Below are positions 51,611 to 60,543 of a stretch of 64,000 nucleotides of DNA, piece by piece. This stretch comes from CAWFKW01 sp963816535 (GTDB lineage Bacteria > Bacteroidota > Ignavibacteria > Tepidaquicellales > OLB5): contig CAWFKW010000005.1 in assembly GCA_963816535.1 (NCBI GenBank), positions 81,771 through 145,770 on the forward strand. The letters run 5' to 3'. The notes beneath the pieces are model-generated. The model worked only from the letters and a program-made list of their open reading frames with translations, was not told the origin of the DNA and searched no databases. A program made the position numbers and the translations under genes. Each line of letters starts with the position of its first letter. Position 1 is the first letter of the stretch.

Positions 51611-52975
51611 ATGTATTTTATGAGAATTTCGAAAATTTGTGCATTTTTTTCAATTCTTTATCTCTTTTCAACAGCAACGTGTATTTCACAGCAAATGGAG
51701 CTTACTTTTAAAAAGGCTGTTGATGAAGCATTTAAGAACAACAATACGATTATTCAGTCACAGGAGCAAATAAATGCGCAGGACTTTAATATTAAAGCAA
51801 GTTACAGCGATATTCTCCCTTCATTATCATTTAACAGCGGCTGGACAAGGTCAAATTCAATAATACAGGCCGGCACTTCTTATTTTAACGGCGTACCAAT
51901 TCCACAAGACTATTCAAATACTACTACAAATAGTTTTAATTTGTCGCTCAGGTCGGATATAACATTATTTGACGGCCTTTCTAATTACCAGAAAGTAGAC
52001 GAATCGAAATTAGTAAAGTCGCGGTTGGTAACATTGCTTCAGAAAACAAAACAGGATATAGTATTTAAACTTTTAACCGATTACGTTACAATACTTAAAG
52101 ACCAGAGGGTGGTTTTGATAGATTCAGCCACTTTGGATGATTCAAGGGCACAGCTTGATAGAGTAAAGGCGTTTGTTGAGATCGGAACCAAGACGGTTGC
52201 GGATACTTACAAACAGGATGCTATTGTGGCTCAAAATGAATTGGCTGTGGAACAGGCGAAGAACGCTTATGACAAGGCAATAGCCGACCTCGTATTTGAC
52301 GCTAACATGTCTCAGAGCAGAATATATACGGTTGCGGGAACTGAATTTTCGCCGGATATAACTATCGAGTCGATGAATGCTTATGTAGAAAGGGCGTCTA
52401 ATACTGAGTTTCTTGTTGCAACCGCATTAAGAAACAGGTATGATTACAAGGCTGCAGCCCAGAACATAGACGTATTAAGAGTTAGTTACGACATTGCCGA
52501 CAATACTGTTTTGTTTCCGACATTAACAGGATTTACTTCCTACGGTATTTCGGGGAACCAGTTGAATGATATTTCACATTCAAGGGTTTTTTCTGTTGGA
52601 CTAAATTTGACCTATCCTATTTTCGAAGGATTCAGTTTAGATAACCAGAGACAGCAGGCTATAATTAACCTGAGAATAGCGGATGAAAGTCTTAACCAGG
52701 TAAAAAGCCAGATTGGAGTGGATATTAAGAAAGCTGTGCTGGATTTAAAATCGTTGTTAAAACAAGTTGAGATCTCAGACAGAAGTTTAAGGAGCACTGA
52801 ACAGGACAAGATTGCGGCTGAGGAACAATATAAAGTCGGGTTGACGACTTTGCTTGACGTAAACACAGCGGAAATTAATTACAACAATGCGCTGATAACG
52901 AAATCAAATCTCGTGTATGATTTCATACTCGCGCAAAAACAGTTAGAGTATTTGCAGGGCTTGATCCAGTATTAA
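51611..52975 (+). CDS. TolC-family outer-membrane efflux protein
   Basis: 454 residues (445 if the ATG nine bases on is used). Signal peptide ends near TATCISQ. OEP repeats with long coiled-coil helices: the first repeat from LTFKKAVDEAFKNNNTIIQSQEQI, the second from YVERASNTEFLVATALRNRYDYKAAAQNIDV; also the LDVNTAEINYNNALITKSNLVYDFILAQKQL ending typical of TolC. Forms the trimeric exit duct across the outer membrane. First gene of a rightward operon, followed 39 bp later by the MacA-like adaptor. Confidence 0.93.
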   Translation: MYFMRISKICAFFSILYLFSTATCISQQMELTFKKAVDEAFKNNNTIIQSQEQINAQDFNIKASYSDILPSLSFNSGWTRSNSIIQAGTSYFNGVPIPQDYSNTTTNSFNLSLRSDITLFDGLSNYQKVDESKLVKSRLVTLLQKTKQDIVFKLLTDYVTILKDQRVVLIDSATLDDSRAQLDRVKAFVEIGTKTVADTYKQDAIVAQNELAVEQAKNAYDKAIADLVFDANMSQSRIYTVAGTEFSPDITIESMNAYVERASNTEFLVATALRNRYDYKAAAQNIDVLRVSYDIADNTVLFPTLTGFTSYGISGNQLNDISHSRVFSVGLNLTYPIFEGFSLDNQRQQAIINLRIADESLNQVKSQIGVDIKKAVLDLKSLLKQVEISDRSLRSTEQDKIAAEEQYKVGLTTLLDVNTAEINYNNALITKSNLVYDFILAQKQLEYLQGLIQY

Positions 52976-53014
52976 AAATTGAATTATTAAATAAAACACT
53001 CTACAATTATAGGT

Positions 53015-54328
53015 ATGGCAGATATAAAACCAACAATAAAGCGAAAGAAGAAAAGCAAAAAGACTTTGTTCTTTATTCTTGCGGGCGTTCTCGTTCTGAT
53101 GATCGTTATGGCGGTTGTAATCTCAGGGAAAAAAGAAAAAGCCGTCGTGGTCCAGACAGAAAAGGTCAGTAAGAGAAATATAACTCAGGTTGTTTCAGGA
53201 ACTGGCGCTATTCAGCCTGAAACAAAGGTCGATATCAGCGCTGAAGTGAGCGGTGAACTAATTGCGCTTCCATTTAAAGAGGGCGCTCAGATCAAAAAAG
53301 GAGATTTGCTTGTCAAGATTAAGCCGGACATTTACAATGAACGGGTTAGCCAGCAGCAGGCTTCGATAAACTACGCGAAATCGCAGGTTGAGCTGCAGCA
53401 AAGTAATCTCAAAAAGGCGGAGCTTGATCTCCAGAGAACCCAGCAGCTGTTTGATAAAGGACTTGTATCGCAGTCCGACCTGGATAACGCAAAAACCGTG
53501 TACGACGTTGCTAAAGCGACAGTGAAAAGTTCTAACGCTAACGTGAAACAGAACGTTGCGATATTGCAGCAGACCGGGCAGGACCTTTCGAAGACTACTA
53601 TCCGCTCCCCTATGGACGGAACCCTGACGAAGCTTAATTCACAGCTCGGTGAGAAAGTAGTGGGAACTCAATCGTTCAGCGGAACTGTAATAATGACGAT
53701 CTCAGACCTGAATGTAATGAACGCTGAAATAAACGTCAGCGAAACCGACATATCTCAGGTAAAGCTAGGTGATACAACCGATGTTTCGGTCGATGCCTTC
53801 CCCGACAGGATAATTAAAGCATATGTTTACGAGATATCCAATTCGGCCACCACAACAGGCGCCGGAACGCAGGAACAGATTATCAATTTTGTAGTGAAGG
53901 TAAGAATATTGGATAAGGACGTTGACCTGAAACCGGGTATGTCATGCAATGCAGATATTAAGGTAGCGTCTAAATTTGACGTTTTGTCTATACCTATACA
54001 ATGCATAACAGCAAGAGAAGATACATTAAAGCAGCAGCAGAAGGAACAGCAGGCCGACCAAAACGTACAGCGGCTCTCTGACGAAAAGGCGAATAAGAAA
54101 GAGAAACCGAAAGAAGTTGTTTTTGTTGTTCAGGATGGCAATCCTTCAAAAGTGAAGATCGTACCGGTTAAGTCAGGGATAAGCGATGATAAGTATGTCG
54201 AAATAACCGACGGACTTACGCCAGACATGGTTGTTGTGAAGGGCCCATACAAGGCCATCAGCAAGGATTTAGATGAAGGAACTATTATCAAGGTTGATAA
54301 TGAAATGAAGAAGCTGCCGTCTAATTAA
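53015..54328 (+). CDS. MacA-like periplasmic adaptor (HlyD/RND family)
   Basis: 437 residues. Lys-rich cytoplasmic N-terminus, one membrane anchor at 17-38 (LFFILAGVLVLMIVMAVVI), then the lipoyl/barrel-sandwich half motif ISAEVSGELIALPFKEGAQIKKGDLLVKI, a coiled-coil hairpin (RVSQQQASINYAKSQVELQQ onward), and a second lipoyl half with TTIRSPMDGTLTKLN. The beta-barrel and membrane-proximal domains follow. Bridges the inner-membrane ABC transporter and TolC. A charged insertion QQQKEQQADQNVQRLSDEKA near residue 345 is longer than in typical MacA. 13 bp upstream of the ATPase gene. Confidence 0.92.
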   Translation: MADIKPTIKRKKKSKKTLFFILAGVLVLMIVMAVVISGKKEKAVVVQTEKVSKRNITQVVSGTGAIQPETKVDISAEVSGELIALPFKEGAQIKKGDLLVKIKPDIYNERVSQQQASINYAKSQVELQQSNLKKAELDLQRTQQLFDKGLVSQSDLDNAKTVYDVAKATVKSSNANVKQNVAILQQTGQDLSKTTIRSPMDGTLTKLNSQLGEKVVGTQSFSGTVIMTISDLNVMNAEINVSETDISQVKLGDTTDVSVDAFPDRIIKAYVYEISNSATTTGAGTQEQIINFVVKVRILDKDVDLKPGMSCNADIKVASKFDVLSIPIQCITAREDTLKQQQKEQQADQNVQRLSDEKANKKEKPKEVVFVVQDGNPSKVKIVPVKSGISDDKYVEITDGLTPDMVVVKGPYKAISKDLDEGTIIKVDNEMKKLPSN

Positions 54329-54341
54329 TAAGGATAAAAAT

Positions 54342-55076
54342 TTGGCTGAAGTTATAAACACATCAGATATTGTAAAGCTATACGTCATGGGAACGGAAGA
54401 GCTTTATGCTCTTAAAGGCGTTTCGATGACTATCCAAAGGAACGAATATGTGGCCATCATGGGGCCTTCGGGCTCCGGAAAATCGACGTTCATGAATATC
54501 ATCGGATGCCTTGATACGCCAACTTCCGGAACTTACGAACTGAACGGCCAAAATGTAAGCGAAATGGACGACAACGAGCTCGCACAGGTACGCAACAAAG
54601 AAATTGGCTTTGTGTTTCAGACGTTTAACCTTCTTCCGCGTTCAAACGCTCTTCACAACGTGGAGCTGCCTCTGATTTATTCGGGCAAACCCCGGCATGA
54701 AAGGCTTGATTTAGCCGAAGAGGCTCTGGTGCAGGTGGGGCTTCAGGAAAGAATGTTCCATAAGCCTAACGAGCTCTCTGGCGGGCAAAGGCAGCGCGTT
54801 GCAATTGCAAGGGCGCTTGTTAATAAGCCGTCTATCATTCTTGCCGATGAACCGACCGGAAACCTCGATTCAAAAACCGGCGATGAAATTATGGCGCTGT
54901 TCGACGACCTTCATACAAAGGGCAATACAATAATACTTGTCACTCATGAAGATTTTATAGCGGAGCATGCGCACAGGGAGATAAGGCTGCGCGACGGCAT
55001 GATTGAAAGCGATAAACTTACGGCAAAGGGATTGAAGCTTGCCGGCGCGAAAGTTTCAGAAGCGGTTCCTCAATAA
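54342..55076 (+). CDS. ABC transporter ATP-binding protein (MacB/LolD type)
   Basis: 244 residues from a TTG start preceded by AAGGA. Walker A GPSGSGKST (41-49), Q-loop FVFQTFNLLPR, signature LSGGQRQRVAIARAL, Walker B IILADEPTGNLD, and H-loop LVTHED. It is a separate polypeptide, unlike E. coli MacB where ATPase and permease are fused. It probably powers both permeases encoded downstream (56625-57851 and 58639-59874). Followed 28 bp later by a TPR-protein gene. Confidence 0.95.
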   Translation: MAEVINTSDIVKLYVMGTEELYALKGVSMTIQRNEYVAIMGPSGSGKSTFMNIIGCLDTPTSGTYELNGQNVSEMDDNELAQVRNKEIGFVFQTFNLLPRSNALHNVELPLIYSGKPRHERLDLAEEALVQVGLQERMFHKPNELSGGQRQRVAIARALVNKPSIILADEPTGNLDSKTGDEIMALFDDLHTKGNTIILVTHEDFIAEHAHREIRLRDGMIESDKLTAKGLKLAGAKVSEAVPQ

Positions 55077-55104
55077 TTCTGTAAATTTACGGGACAGTAT
55101 TAAT

Positions 55105-56628
55105 TTGAAAAAGTTACCGGTAATCTTTATTCTGTTTATTTTGATTACAGCTCAGGCCGGCGCGCAGGATTTTGTCAAAGTGCACCGCCTGATAACTGAA
55201 GGACTGAACTATGTATTTGAGATTGACTTCCCTGCCGCGCTTGCCAAGTTCCAGGAAGCGAAGAGCGTGGCGCCGAACGATTTGAGAGGTCCATTCTTTG
55301 AATCAACGGTATATTTTTGGCGCACCATGTTCACAAAGAACAAAGGCGACTACGAACAGTTTCTTAATTTGTCGGATAACCTCATCAAAAGGTGCGAAGA
55401 TATTAACGATAAGAACGAAAACGACCTTGACGCCCAGTTCTATAAAGGCTGGTCTTACACTTTGCGGGCCGTTATTGTTTATACGATCGACAGGAAAATG
55501 CTTCAGGCGGCCACAGATGCAAAAGACGGCAATAAAGCCCTACTGTTTGTAATTGAAAAAAATCCCGACTACTATGATGCTTACCTTGGGCTTGGAGTGT
55601 TTAACTACATGTCAAGTATGATCCCGCGAAAACTTCAATGGCTGACAAGCATCTTGGGATTTTCCGGCGACAGGGATACCGGAAGGAAACAGCTGGTTAT
55701 GGCTTCAGAAAAAGGAACATACACCAACACAGAAGCTAAATTCTATCTGACGCTGCTCTCGTGGAGAGAAGAAAATTATACTGATGCCGAAAACTACGCT
55801 ACGGAATTGAAAGAAGCGCACCCAAATAGTCCCGCAATATGGATGCTTTGGGGACTTCTCCTGACCCAGGAGGATAAAATGCCCGAAGCGATAGTTGCGT
55901 ACGAAAAGGCGCTGACGCTCAATAAAGATAAGCAGTCAGATATGGTTTTCAAAACAGTTTATGGTGCGCTCGGAAATGCGTACTTCAAAACTAACCAGTT
56001 TGAAAAGGCATCTGAATATGGAAAAAGATATATGGCATATGCCACGAAAGACGACAACGTAAATAACCGTCTTTACAGTATTGGCGTGTCGTTGGAGCTT
56101 CTGGGTAAAAGAAACGAGGCAATGGATTACTATAAGCAGGCAAGAACAGATTTCAAGGAAGATAACGAATGGGAAAAATACTGGCTGCGAAAGCTTAACG
56201 AACGGATAGCAAATCCTCTGACCCAGGTGGATTCACTTTTAATTGCCGCCGATAATAACAGGTCGGCCGGCGACTACTCACATTCGCTTGCAGATTATGA
56301 AAACATCAAGACCATTTCTTCGGCCAGCGGTTCCAACGACAACATAACCGCCCAGGTGAATCACGGCTGCGGACAGGTGTATTTCAAAAAGAAAGATTAT
56401 AACAAAGCAATTGAATATTACAAGCAGAACCTGAATCTGAATCCGCCTGCAGAAAAATGGCTGGTCCCGGATTCTTATTTCCAGATAGGTCGATGTTTAC
56501 TGGCTCTCGGAAAAAAATCCGAAGCGGAAGATTATTTTGACAAGGCGCTGTCGATAGATTATGATTACGATTTCAAAGACTCCATGGACGGTAAAGTTAA
56601 GAATGAACTTACAAAATATAAGAATTGA
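55105..56628 (+). CDS. Secreted tetratricopeptide-repeat protein
   Basis: 507 residues from TTG 55105 (KKLPVIFILFILITAQAGAQ), which gives a proper signal peptide; the longer frame overlapping the ATPase gene is discarded. The mature protein is built of TPR-like helices: ITEGLNYVFEIDFPAALAKFQEA, YDAYLGLGVFNYMSS, ALTLNKDKQSDMVFKTVYGALGNAYFK, YFKKKDYNKAIEYYKQNLNLNP, SYFQIGRCLLALGKKSEAEDYFDKAL. Periplasmic scaffold or partner of the efflux pump is a reasonable guess. Its stop overlaps the permease start in a TTGA junction. Confidence 0.82.
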   Translation: MKKLPVIFILFILITAQAGAQDFVKVHRLITEGLNYVFEIDFPAALAKFQEAKSVAPNDLRGPFFESTVYFWRTMFTKNKGDYEQFLNLSDNLIKRCEDINDKNENDLDAQFYKGWSYTLRAVIVYTIDRKMLQAATDAKDGNKALLFVIEKNPDYYDAYLGLGVFNYMSSMIPRKLQWLTSILGFSGDRDTGRKQLVMASEKGTYTNTEAKFYLTLLSWREENYTDAENYATELKEAHPNSPAIWMLWGLLLTQEDKMPEAIVAYEKALTLNKDKQSDMVFKTVYGALGNAYFKTNQFEKASEYGKRYMAYATKDDNVNNRLYSIGVSLELLGKRNEAMDYYKQARTDFKEDNEWEKYWLRKLNERIANPLTQVDSLLIAADNNRSAGDYSHSLADYENIKTISSASGSNDNITAQVNHGCGQVYFKKKDYNKAIEYYKQNLNLNPPAEKWLVPDSYFQIGRCLLALGKKSEAEDYFDKALSIDYDYDFKDSMDGKVKNELTKYKN

Positions 56629-57851
56629 ACTTCTTTCTTGAAATAAAGGAAGGCATAATTATTTCGATCAATTCGATCAGAGCCAATAAAATGCGTTCAT
56701 TTCTGGCTACATTGGGTATTGTTATTGGCATTACAACCGTCACGATCCTGCAGACGGCAATCGAGGGCATAAACAATGCTTTCGAAAAAAGCATTGCCGC
56801 GGTTGGCGCCGATGTTTTGTACGTTCAGAAATTTGAGTGGTTCGGAAAAGAAGACTGGGACACTTACCGCAACAGGCGCGATATCAATATGAGACAGTAT
56901 GACTACTTCAAGGAAAACATGCAGGGCGCGACTTCCATTTGCCCATCAGTTGGAACCGCTGCAGATTTGACTTATGAGGATTTCTCCGTTCAGAATGTAA
57001 TGGTAATTGGCACTACCGATGAATACCAAAAAACGCTTGGAGTGAACCTTGATGAAGGCAGGTTCTTTACTCAAAGAGAATCTGAAGGAGGTTGGGCCGT
57101 ATGCGTAATAGGTATGGATGTTAAGGATGCGTTCTTTCATAACATAACGCCGATAGGAAAAACGATCGAAGTTTTCGGGCACAACTTTAAAGTAATTGGC
57201 GTAAACGAGAAAATGGGAAGTATGCTGGGACTTTTCAGCCTTGATAACAGGATTGTAATACCCATTAACAGTTTCTTTAAGATATTTGGGACAAAAAGAA
57301 GTTTGACTATCAATATTAAGGCTCCAAGCATCGAAGCGCTGGATGACACTAAGGCGGAAGTTACAGCCGTGATGAAACGCGCAAGGAAGGTGCCGATTGG
57401 CGGTAAGGACAATTTTGGAGTGAACCAGCAGGAAGCTTTCAGGCAAACCTACGATTCGCTTACAGGAATGATAAAGACGATTGGAACCGCCATTACCCTG
57501 CTATCGCTTATAGTTGGTTCGATCGGCATAGCAAATATTATGTTTGTATCGGTTAAAGAAAGAACTAAAGAAATCGGTATAAGAAAAGCTATTGGCGCCA
57601 AGCGAAGCACAATTATGTTCCAGTTTATCACAGAAGCGGTAGCTATTTGCCTTATGGGGGGTCTTGTCGGACTCTTGATTGCAGTCCCAATAAGCCTTGT
57701 AATAAACGCTTATCTTCTTCCAACGGCAATGCCTGCGTGGGTTATTGGATTAGCCCTGGTCATTTCTGCTTTGGCCGGGGTTGCATCAGGTTTTTTCCCG
57801 GCCTGGACAGCTTCAAAGCTGGACCCCGTTGATGCATTGAGATATGAATAA
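56625..57851 (+). CDS. MacB-type ABC permease (FtsX family), first
   Basis: 408 residues from a TTG inside the TTGA overlap with the TPR gene. Four-helix MacB/FtsX permease: N-terminal helix SFLATLGIVIGITTVTIL, a large periplasmic MacB domain (about 45-275), and three C-terminal helices starting ITLLSLIVGSIGIANIMFVSVKERTKEIGIRKAIGAKR. It ends ASGFFPAWTASKLDPVDALRYE, the typical family tail. It lacks an ATPase domain and should pair with the separate ATPase two genes upstream. Its end overlaps the next start by 8 bp. Confidence 0.92.
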   Translation: MNFFLEIKEGIIISINSIRANKMRSFLATLGIVIGITTVTILQTAIEGINNAFEKSIAAVGADVLYVQKFEWFGKEDWDTYRNRRDINMRQYDYFKENMQGATSICPSVGTAADLTYEDFSVQNVMVIGTTDEYQKTLGVNLDEGRFFTQRESEGGWAVCVIGMDVKDAFFHNITPIGKTIEVFGHNFKVIGVNEKMGSMLGLFSLDNRIVIPINSFFKIFGTKRSLTINIKAPSIEALDDTKAEVTAVMKRARKVPIGGKDNFGVNQQEAFRQTYDSLTGMIKTIGTAITLLSLIVGSIGIANIMFVSVKERTKEIGIRKAIGAKRSTIMFQFITEAVAICLMGGLVGLLIAVPISLVINAYLLPTAMPAWVIGLALVISALAGVASGFFPAWTASKLDPVDALRYE

Positions 57852-58269
57852 GTTCTGCCTGTTGTCGGTTTGTGTAATTGTTGTTGTTGCCTTTCAGAGC
57901 GCGGAGGCCCAGCTAACAGATGATACATCGAAAGTTATTATAAAAAGAGTTGCAAAATCGGATCCGGAGGGATATAATATTTCGGATATTTATCTGAAAA
58001 AGGATAAGAATGTTAATCTGTATGTAATAAGAGTCGATCTTGACGTGCCGCTAAGCACAAAGCTTTCATTAGCGGTTAAGGATACGGCGGAAGATGTTCT
58101 GATGTATTTGATAAACGACATTGTGGTACCGAAGGGTACTTACCGCGTAAGATGGGAAATGCCTTTGTGCAAAGAAATGAGAGGTTGCGACGGTTATTTA
58201 GCTGGAAGATACTTATGTGTTTTTGAAACGGACCAGTTTATTTATCAAAAAGATTTTTTTCTGAAATAA
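57844..58269 (+). CDS. Small secreted protein with CTD-like beta fold (mini-protein 1)
   Basis: 141 residues. Signal peptide (MNKFCLLSVCVIVVVAFQSAEAQ). The mature part reads like the T9SS/FlgD-type Ig fold: TKLSLAVKDTAEDVLMYLI, GTYRVRWEMP, GYLAGRYLCVFET, ending IYQKDFFLK. These correspond to the IYDISGKEV, G-x-x-x-VxW, SGVYFYKL and KKMILVK strands of the sorting domains at 9.5 and 11.5 kb, with a small Cys-containing insertion (CKEMRGC). No other domain is present. Overlaps the permease gene by 8 bp, so it is part of the operon. I do not recognise a named family. Confidence 0.75.
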   Translation: MNKFCLLSVCVIVVVAFQSAEAQLTDDTSKVIIKRVAKSDPEGYNISDIYLKKDKNVNLYVIRVDLDVPLSTKLSLAVKDTAEDVLMYLINDIVVPKGTYRVRWEMPLCKEMRGCDGYLAGRYLCVFETDQFIYQKDFFLK

Positions 58270-58273
58270 TATT

Positions 58274-58642
58274 ATGAAATCAATATTATTAATTCTGTTT
58301 TTGTTGTTCTTGACCGGCAGTTTTTATGCTCAGGATAAAATAACGTTTTTGAAACTTTCAGATAACGTGAATGAAAGTTCAGGGATTTATAATCCGGATC
58401 CTAACCAGTTTTGTCCCGATGGCCGCATTTGTAGTATCTCTATTAATGACACCGATATATATAAATTGGAAATATGTAACCCGGATCGAACAAGCATTGA
58501 TGGTCTTTCAGTTGAAAGGAAATTTGCAAACGGGAAATACAGAGTATCCGTAGACATGTCAGCTCTTAACGGCGGATACTACTATATTAAATTAAGTAAG
58601 AGCGGATTCAAACAATATTATAAATTCATCGTAGTTAAATGA
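58274..58642 (+). CDS. Small secreted protein with CTD-like beta fold (mini-protein 2)
   Basis: 122 residues. Signal peptide ends near GSFYAQ. After a short Cys-bearing segment (NQFCPDGRICSIS) the last 60 residues follow the sorting-domain pattern: YKLEICNPDRTSIDGLSV, GKYRVSVDMSALNGGYYYIKL, FKQYYKFIVVK. Similar layout to mini-protein 1, probably a diverged duplicate. ATGA overlap with the next permease gene. Function unknown; it may bind the pump or be a surface protein. Confidence 0.72.
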   Translation: MKSILLILFLLFLTGSFYAQDKITFLKLSDNVNESSGIYNPDPNQFCPDGRICSISINDTDIYKLEICNPDRTSIDGLSVERKFANGKYRVSVDMSALNGGYYYIKLSKSGFKQYYKFIVVK

Positions 58643-59874
58643 ACCTTAAAGAAAGTTTAATATCGGCAATTTCGTCTATCAGGGGCAATAAGCTCAGGGC
58701 ATCCCTCACCCTGCTTGGAATTGTTATCGGCGTATTTTCGATAATAGGCGTAATGACGCTTCTTGACGCGCTTCAAAAGGGTTTGGATGGCGGATTAAGC
58801 CAGCTGGGAACTAATACTTTCCAGGTTCAGAAATTCCCCGCTTTGCAGTTTGGCGGACCCGGCGCCAGGCGGAAGTTTGAAAAAAGAAAAGACATTACGC
58901 TCGAAGAAGGTTTCAGGCTGAAAGAGGAAGCCGCTGAATATAAATACATCGGGCTTGAAGACTGGATTGGCGGAAAAGTCGCCAAATTTGAAGGCCAGCA
59001 GACTAATCCAAACTCACAGGTTGGCGGAGTAACAACCGAGTTTCTTCCCGCAAATAATTACACCCTTAGCGAAGGCCGTTGGTTTACAGAGGCGGATATA
59101 CAATCTGAAAAACATATTTGCGTTCTCGGAATGGATATTGTTGACAAATTATTTATTAACGTTAACCCTATAGGTCAGGATATAGAAATTGACGGCAATA
59201 AATACAATGTGATTGGAATTCTTGCCGCCAAGGGACAATCTCTGGGACAAAGCCAGGATAATATAATATGTATTCCCATTAGAACCATGGACCAGGTTTA
59301 TGGCGGCAGGCCGCACCACTCTATAAACATCACTGTTACGGCTACGAGCAAAGAAACTTATGCAGCAACAGAAGAAAACATTATAGGGGTAATGAGACAA
59401 ATAAGGCGCGTTCCACCCGGAGAGGATAACGATTTTGAGATCTGGTCAAACGAATCGCTTATTGGGCAGGCTGCAAGCTTTACGCAATATTTTAAATACG
59501 GAGCCGGGGTGATTTCATTTATTTCTCTTATCGCCGCAGGGGTCGGAATTATGAATATCATGCTGGTTACCGTCACCGAGAGAACAAAAGAAATCGGCAT
59601 CAGGATGGCAATTGGAGCCAAACGAAATAATATTCTCGTTCAATTCCTTTTTGAAGCCATAGTACTTTGCGAACTTGGAGGAATCATCGGAATAATAATC
59701 GGCGTTGGGGCCGGTAATCTCATGGGCGCTTTTCTTCATACGCCTATTTCTATCCCGTACGATTGGGTTGCAATAGGAATCGTTGTATGTTCGCTGATTG
59801 GGATTTTGTTTGGCACCTACCCTGCTTACAAAGCTGCAAAACTGAACCCCATTGATGCTTTGAGATACGAATAG
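58639..59874 (+). CDS. MacB-type ABC permease (FtsX family), second
   Basis: 411 residues starting in the ATGA overlap with mini-protein 2. Same architecture as the first permease: N-terminal helix LTLLGIVIGVFSIIGVMTLL, periplasmic MacB domain, C-terminal helices from ISFISLIAAGVGIMNIMLVTVTERTKEIGIRMAIGAKR, ending KLNPIDALRYE. No ATPase domain. Two different permeases with one ATPase suggest a heterodimeric pump or two alternative pumps sharing the ATPase. Last gene of the operon. Confidence 0.92.
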   Translation: MNLKESLISAISSIRGNKLRASLTLLGIVIGVFSIIGVMTLLDALQKGLDGGLSQLGTNTFQVQKFPALQFGGPGARRKFEKRKDITLEEGFRLKEEAAEYKYIGLEDWIGGKVAKFEGQQTNPNSQVGGVTTEFLPANNYTLSEGRWFTEADIQSEKHICVLGMDIVDKLFINVNPIGQDIEIDGNKYNVIGILAAKGQSLGQSQDNIICIPIRTMDQVYGGRPHHSINITVTATSKETYAATEENIIGVMRQIRRVPPGEDNDFEIWSNESLIGQAASFTQYFKYGAGVISFISLIAAGVGIMNIMLVTVTERTKEIGIRMAIGAKRNNILVQFLFEAIVLCELGGIIGIIIGVGAGNLMGAFLHTPISIPYDWVAIGIVVCSLIGILFGTYPAYKAAKLNPIDALRYE

Positions 59875-59993
59875 TGGTACGTTCGAAATCCGTACTTTTC
59901 GCCTAATCTATACATTTATATCCAGATTCATTCACAATTCTTCTTGACTATTGAAACATATATCTTTAATTTGCTTGATAAAATCAAAGGAAT

Positions 59994-60437
59994 TTGAACA
60001 GTTATTACATAACATTGAGGTATTTTGTACGCAGAAAAATCGTAAATAAGATTCTCTGGGTTCTGAATAATTTTCTCACTATGGAGTGTTACCGGAAGCT
60101 TTGCAACAAGCTTTACTGGAAAAAACTCACGCCTGGAACTGTTCCCTATAAAACAAGGCTCTGGATAATAATTATAAGCGTTCTTTCGGCGGTTTGGCTT
60201 GCATTTTTTTTCGACCCGACCGATCCGACAAGCTCCATCTCGTTTTCACTTTTGATGACGCTCGTCGCCAAATCGTTCAGAAAACTTAATTTTTCTTTCC
60301 ACTCCCTGTTCCGCAATCTTGCAAAAAATCTCAATCAAATCGAGAACCTGATGTTCAACAGGGTTCTTGATTCAGGAAATATATTTCTTTGGCGATCGCA
60401 GGAAACTTATTTCAGGACCTCTTCTATTTTAATCTAA
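59994..60437 (+). CDS. Hypothetical protein with one membrane helix
   Basis: 147 residues from a TTG start with AAAGGA a few bases upstream. Basic N-terminal half (YFVRRKIVNK, CNKLYWKKLTP), one likely helix at about 57-73 (LWIIIISVLSAVWLAFFF), and a polar C-terminal half. I recognise no motif, and the composition is unremarkable, so it may or may not be a real gene. It lies between the efflux operon and hpnC. The next gene starts about 105 bp later. Confidence 0.4.
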   Translation: MNSYYITLRYFVRRKIVNKILWVLNNFLTMECYRKLCNKLYWKKLTPGTVPYKTRLWIIIISVLSAVWLAFFFDPTDPTSSISFSLLMTLVAKSFRKLNFSFHSLFRNLAKNLNQIENLMFNRVLDSGNIFLWRSQETYFRTSSILI

Positions 60438-60462
60438 ATAATCAAATTCCGGAAAACTTCCA

Positions 60463-60491
60463 GCGCCTGAATATTTCCGGCGCGCATTTTT
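60463..60491 (+). terminator. Possible terminator upstream of hpnC
   Basis: GCGCC/GGCGC stem (60463-60467 and 60479-60483) followed by GCATTTTT; an overlapping alternative stem CCGGAAA/TTTCCGG (60449-60480) is also possible. Weak. Confidence 0.35.
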
Positions 60492-60543
60492 CACATATGT
60501 GCTCCGATTGTGAATTTGCTGGATATATAATTGATACAATGTA

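Noticed and set aside
55039..55104. N-terminal extension of the TPR protein overlapping the ATPase gene
   Set aside because: It would bury the signal peptide; TTG at 55105 gives a normal one.
56946..57446. 166-codon ORF on the minus strand inside permease 1
   Set aside because: Antisense shadow of a well-conserved gene; no recognisable protein features.
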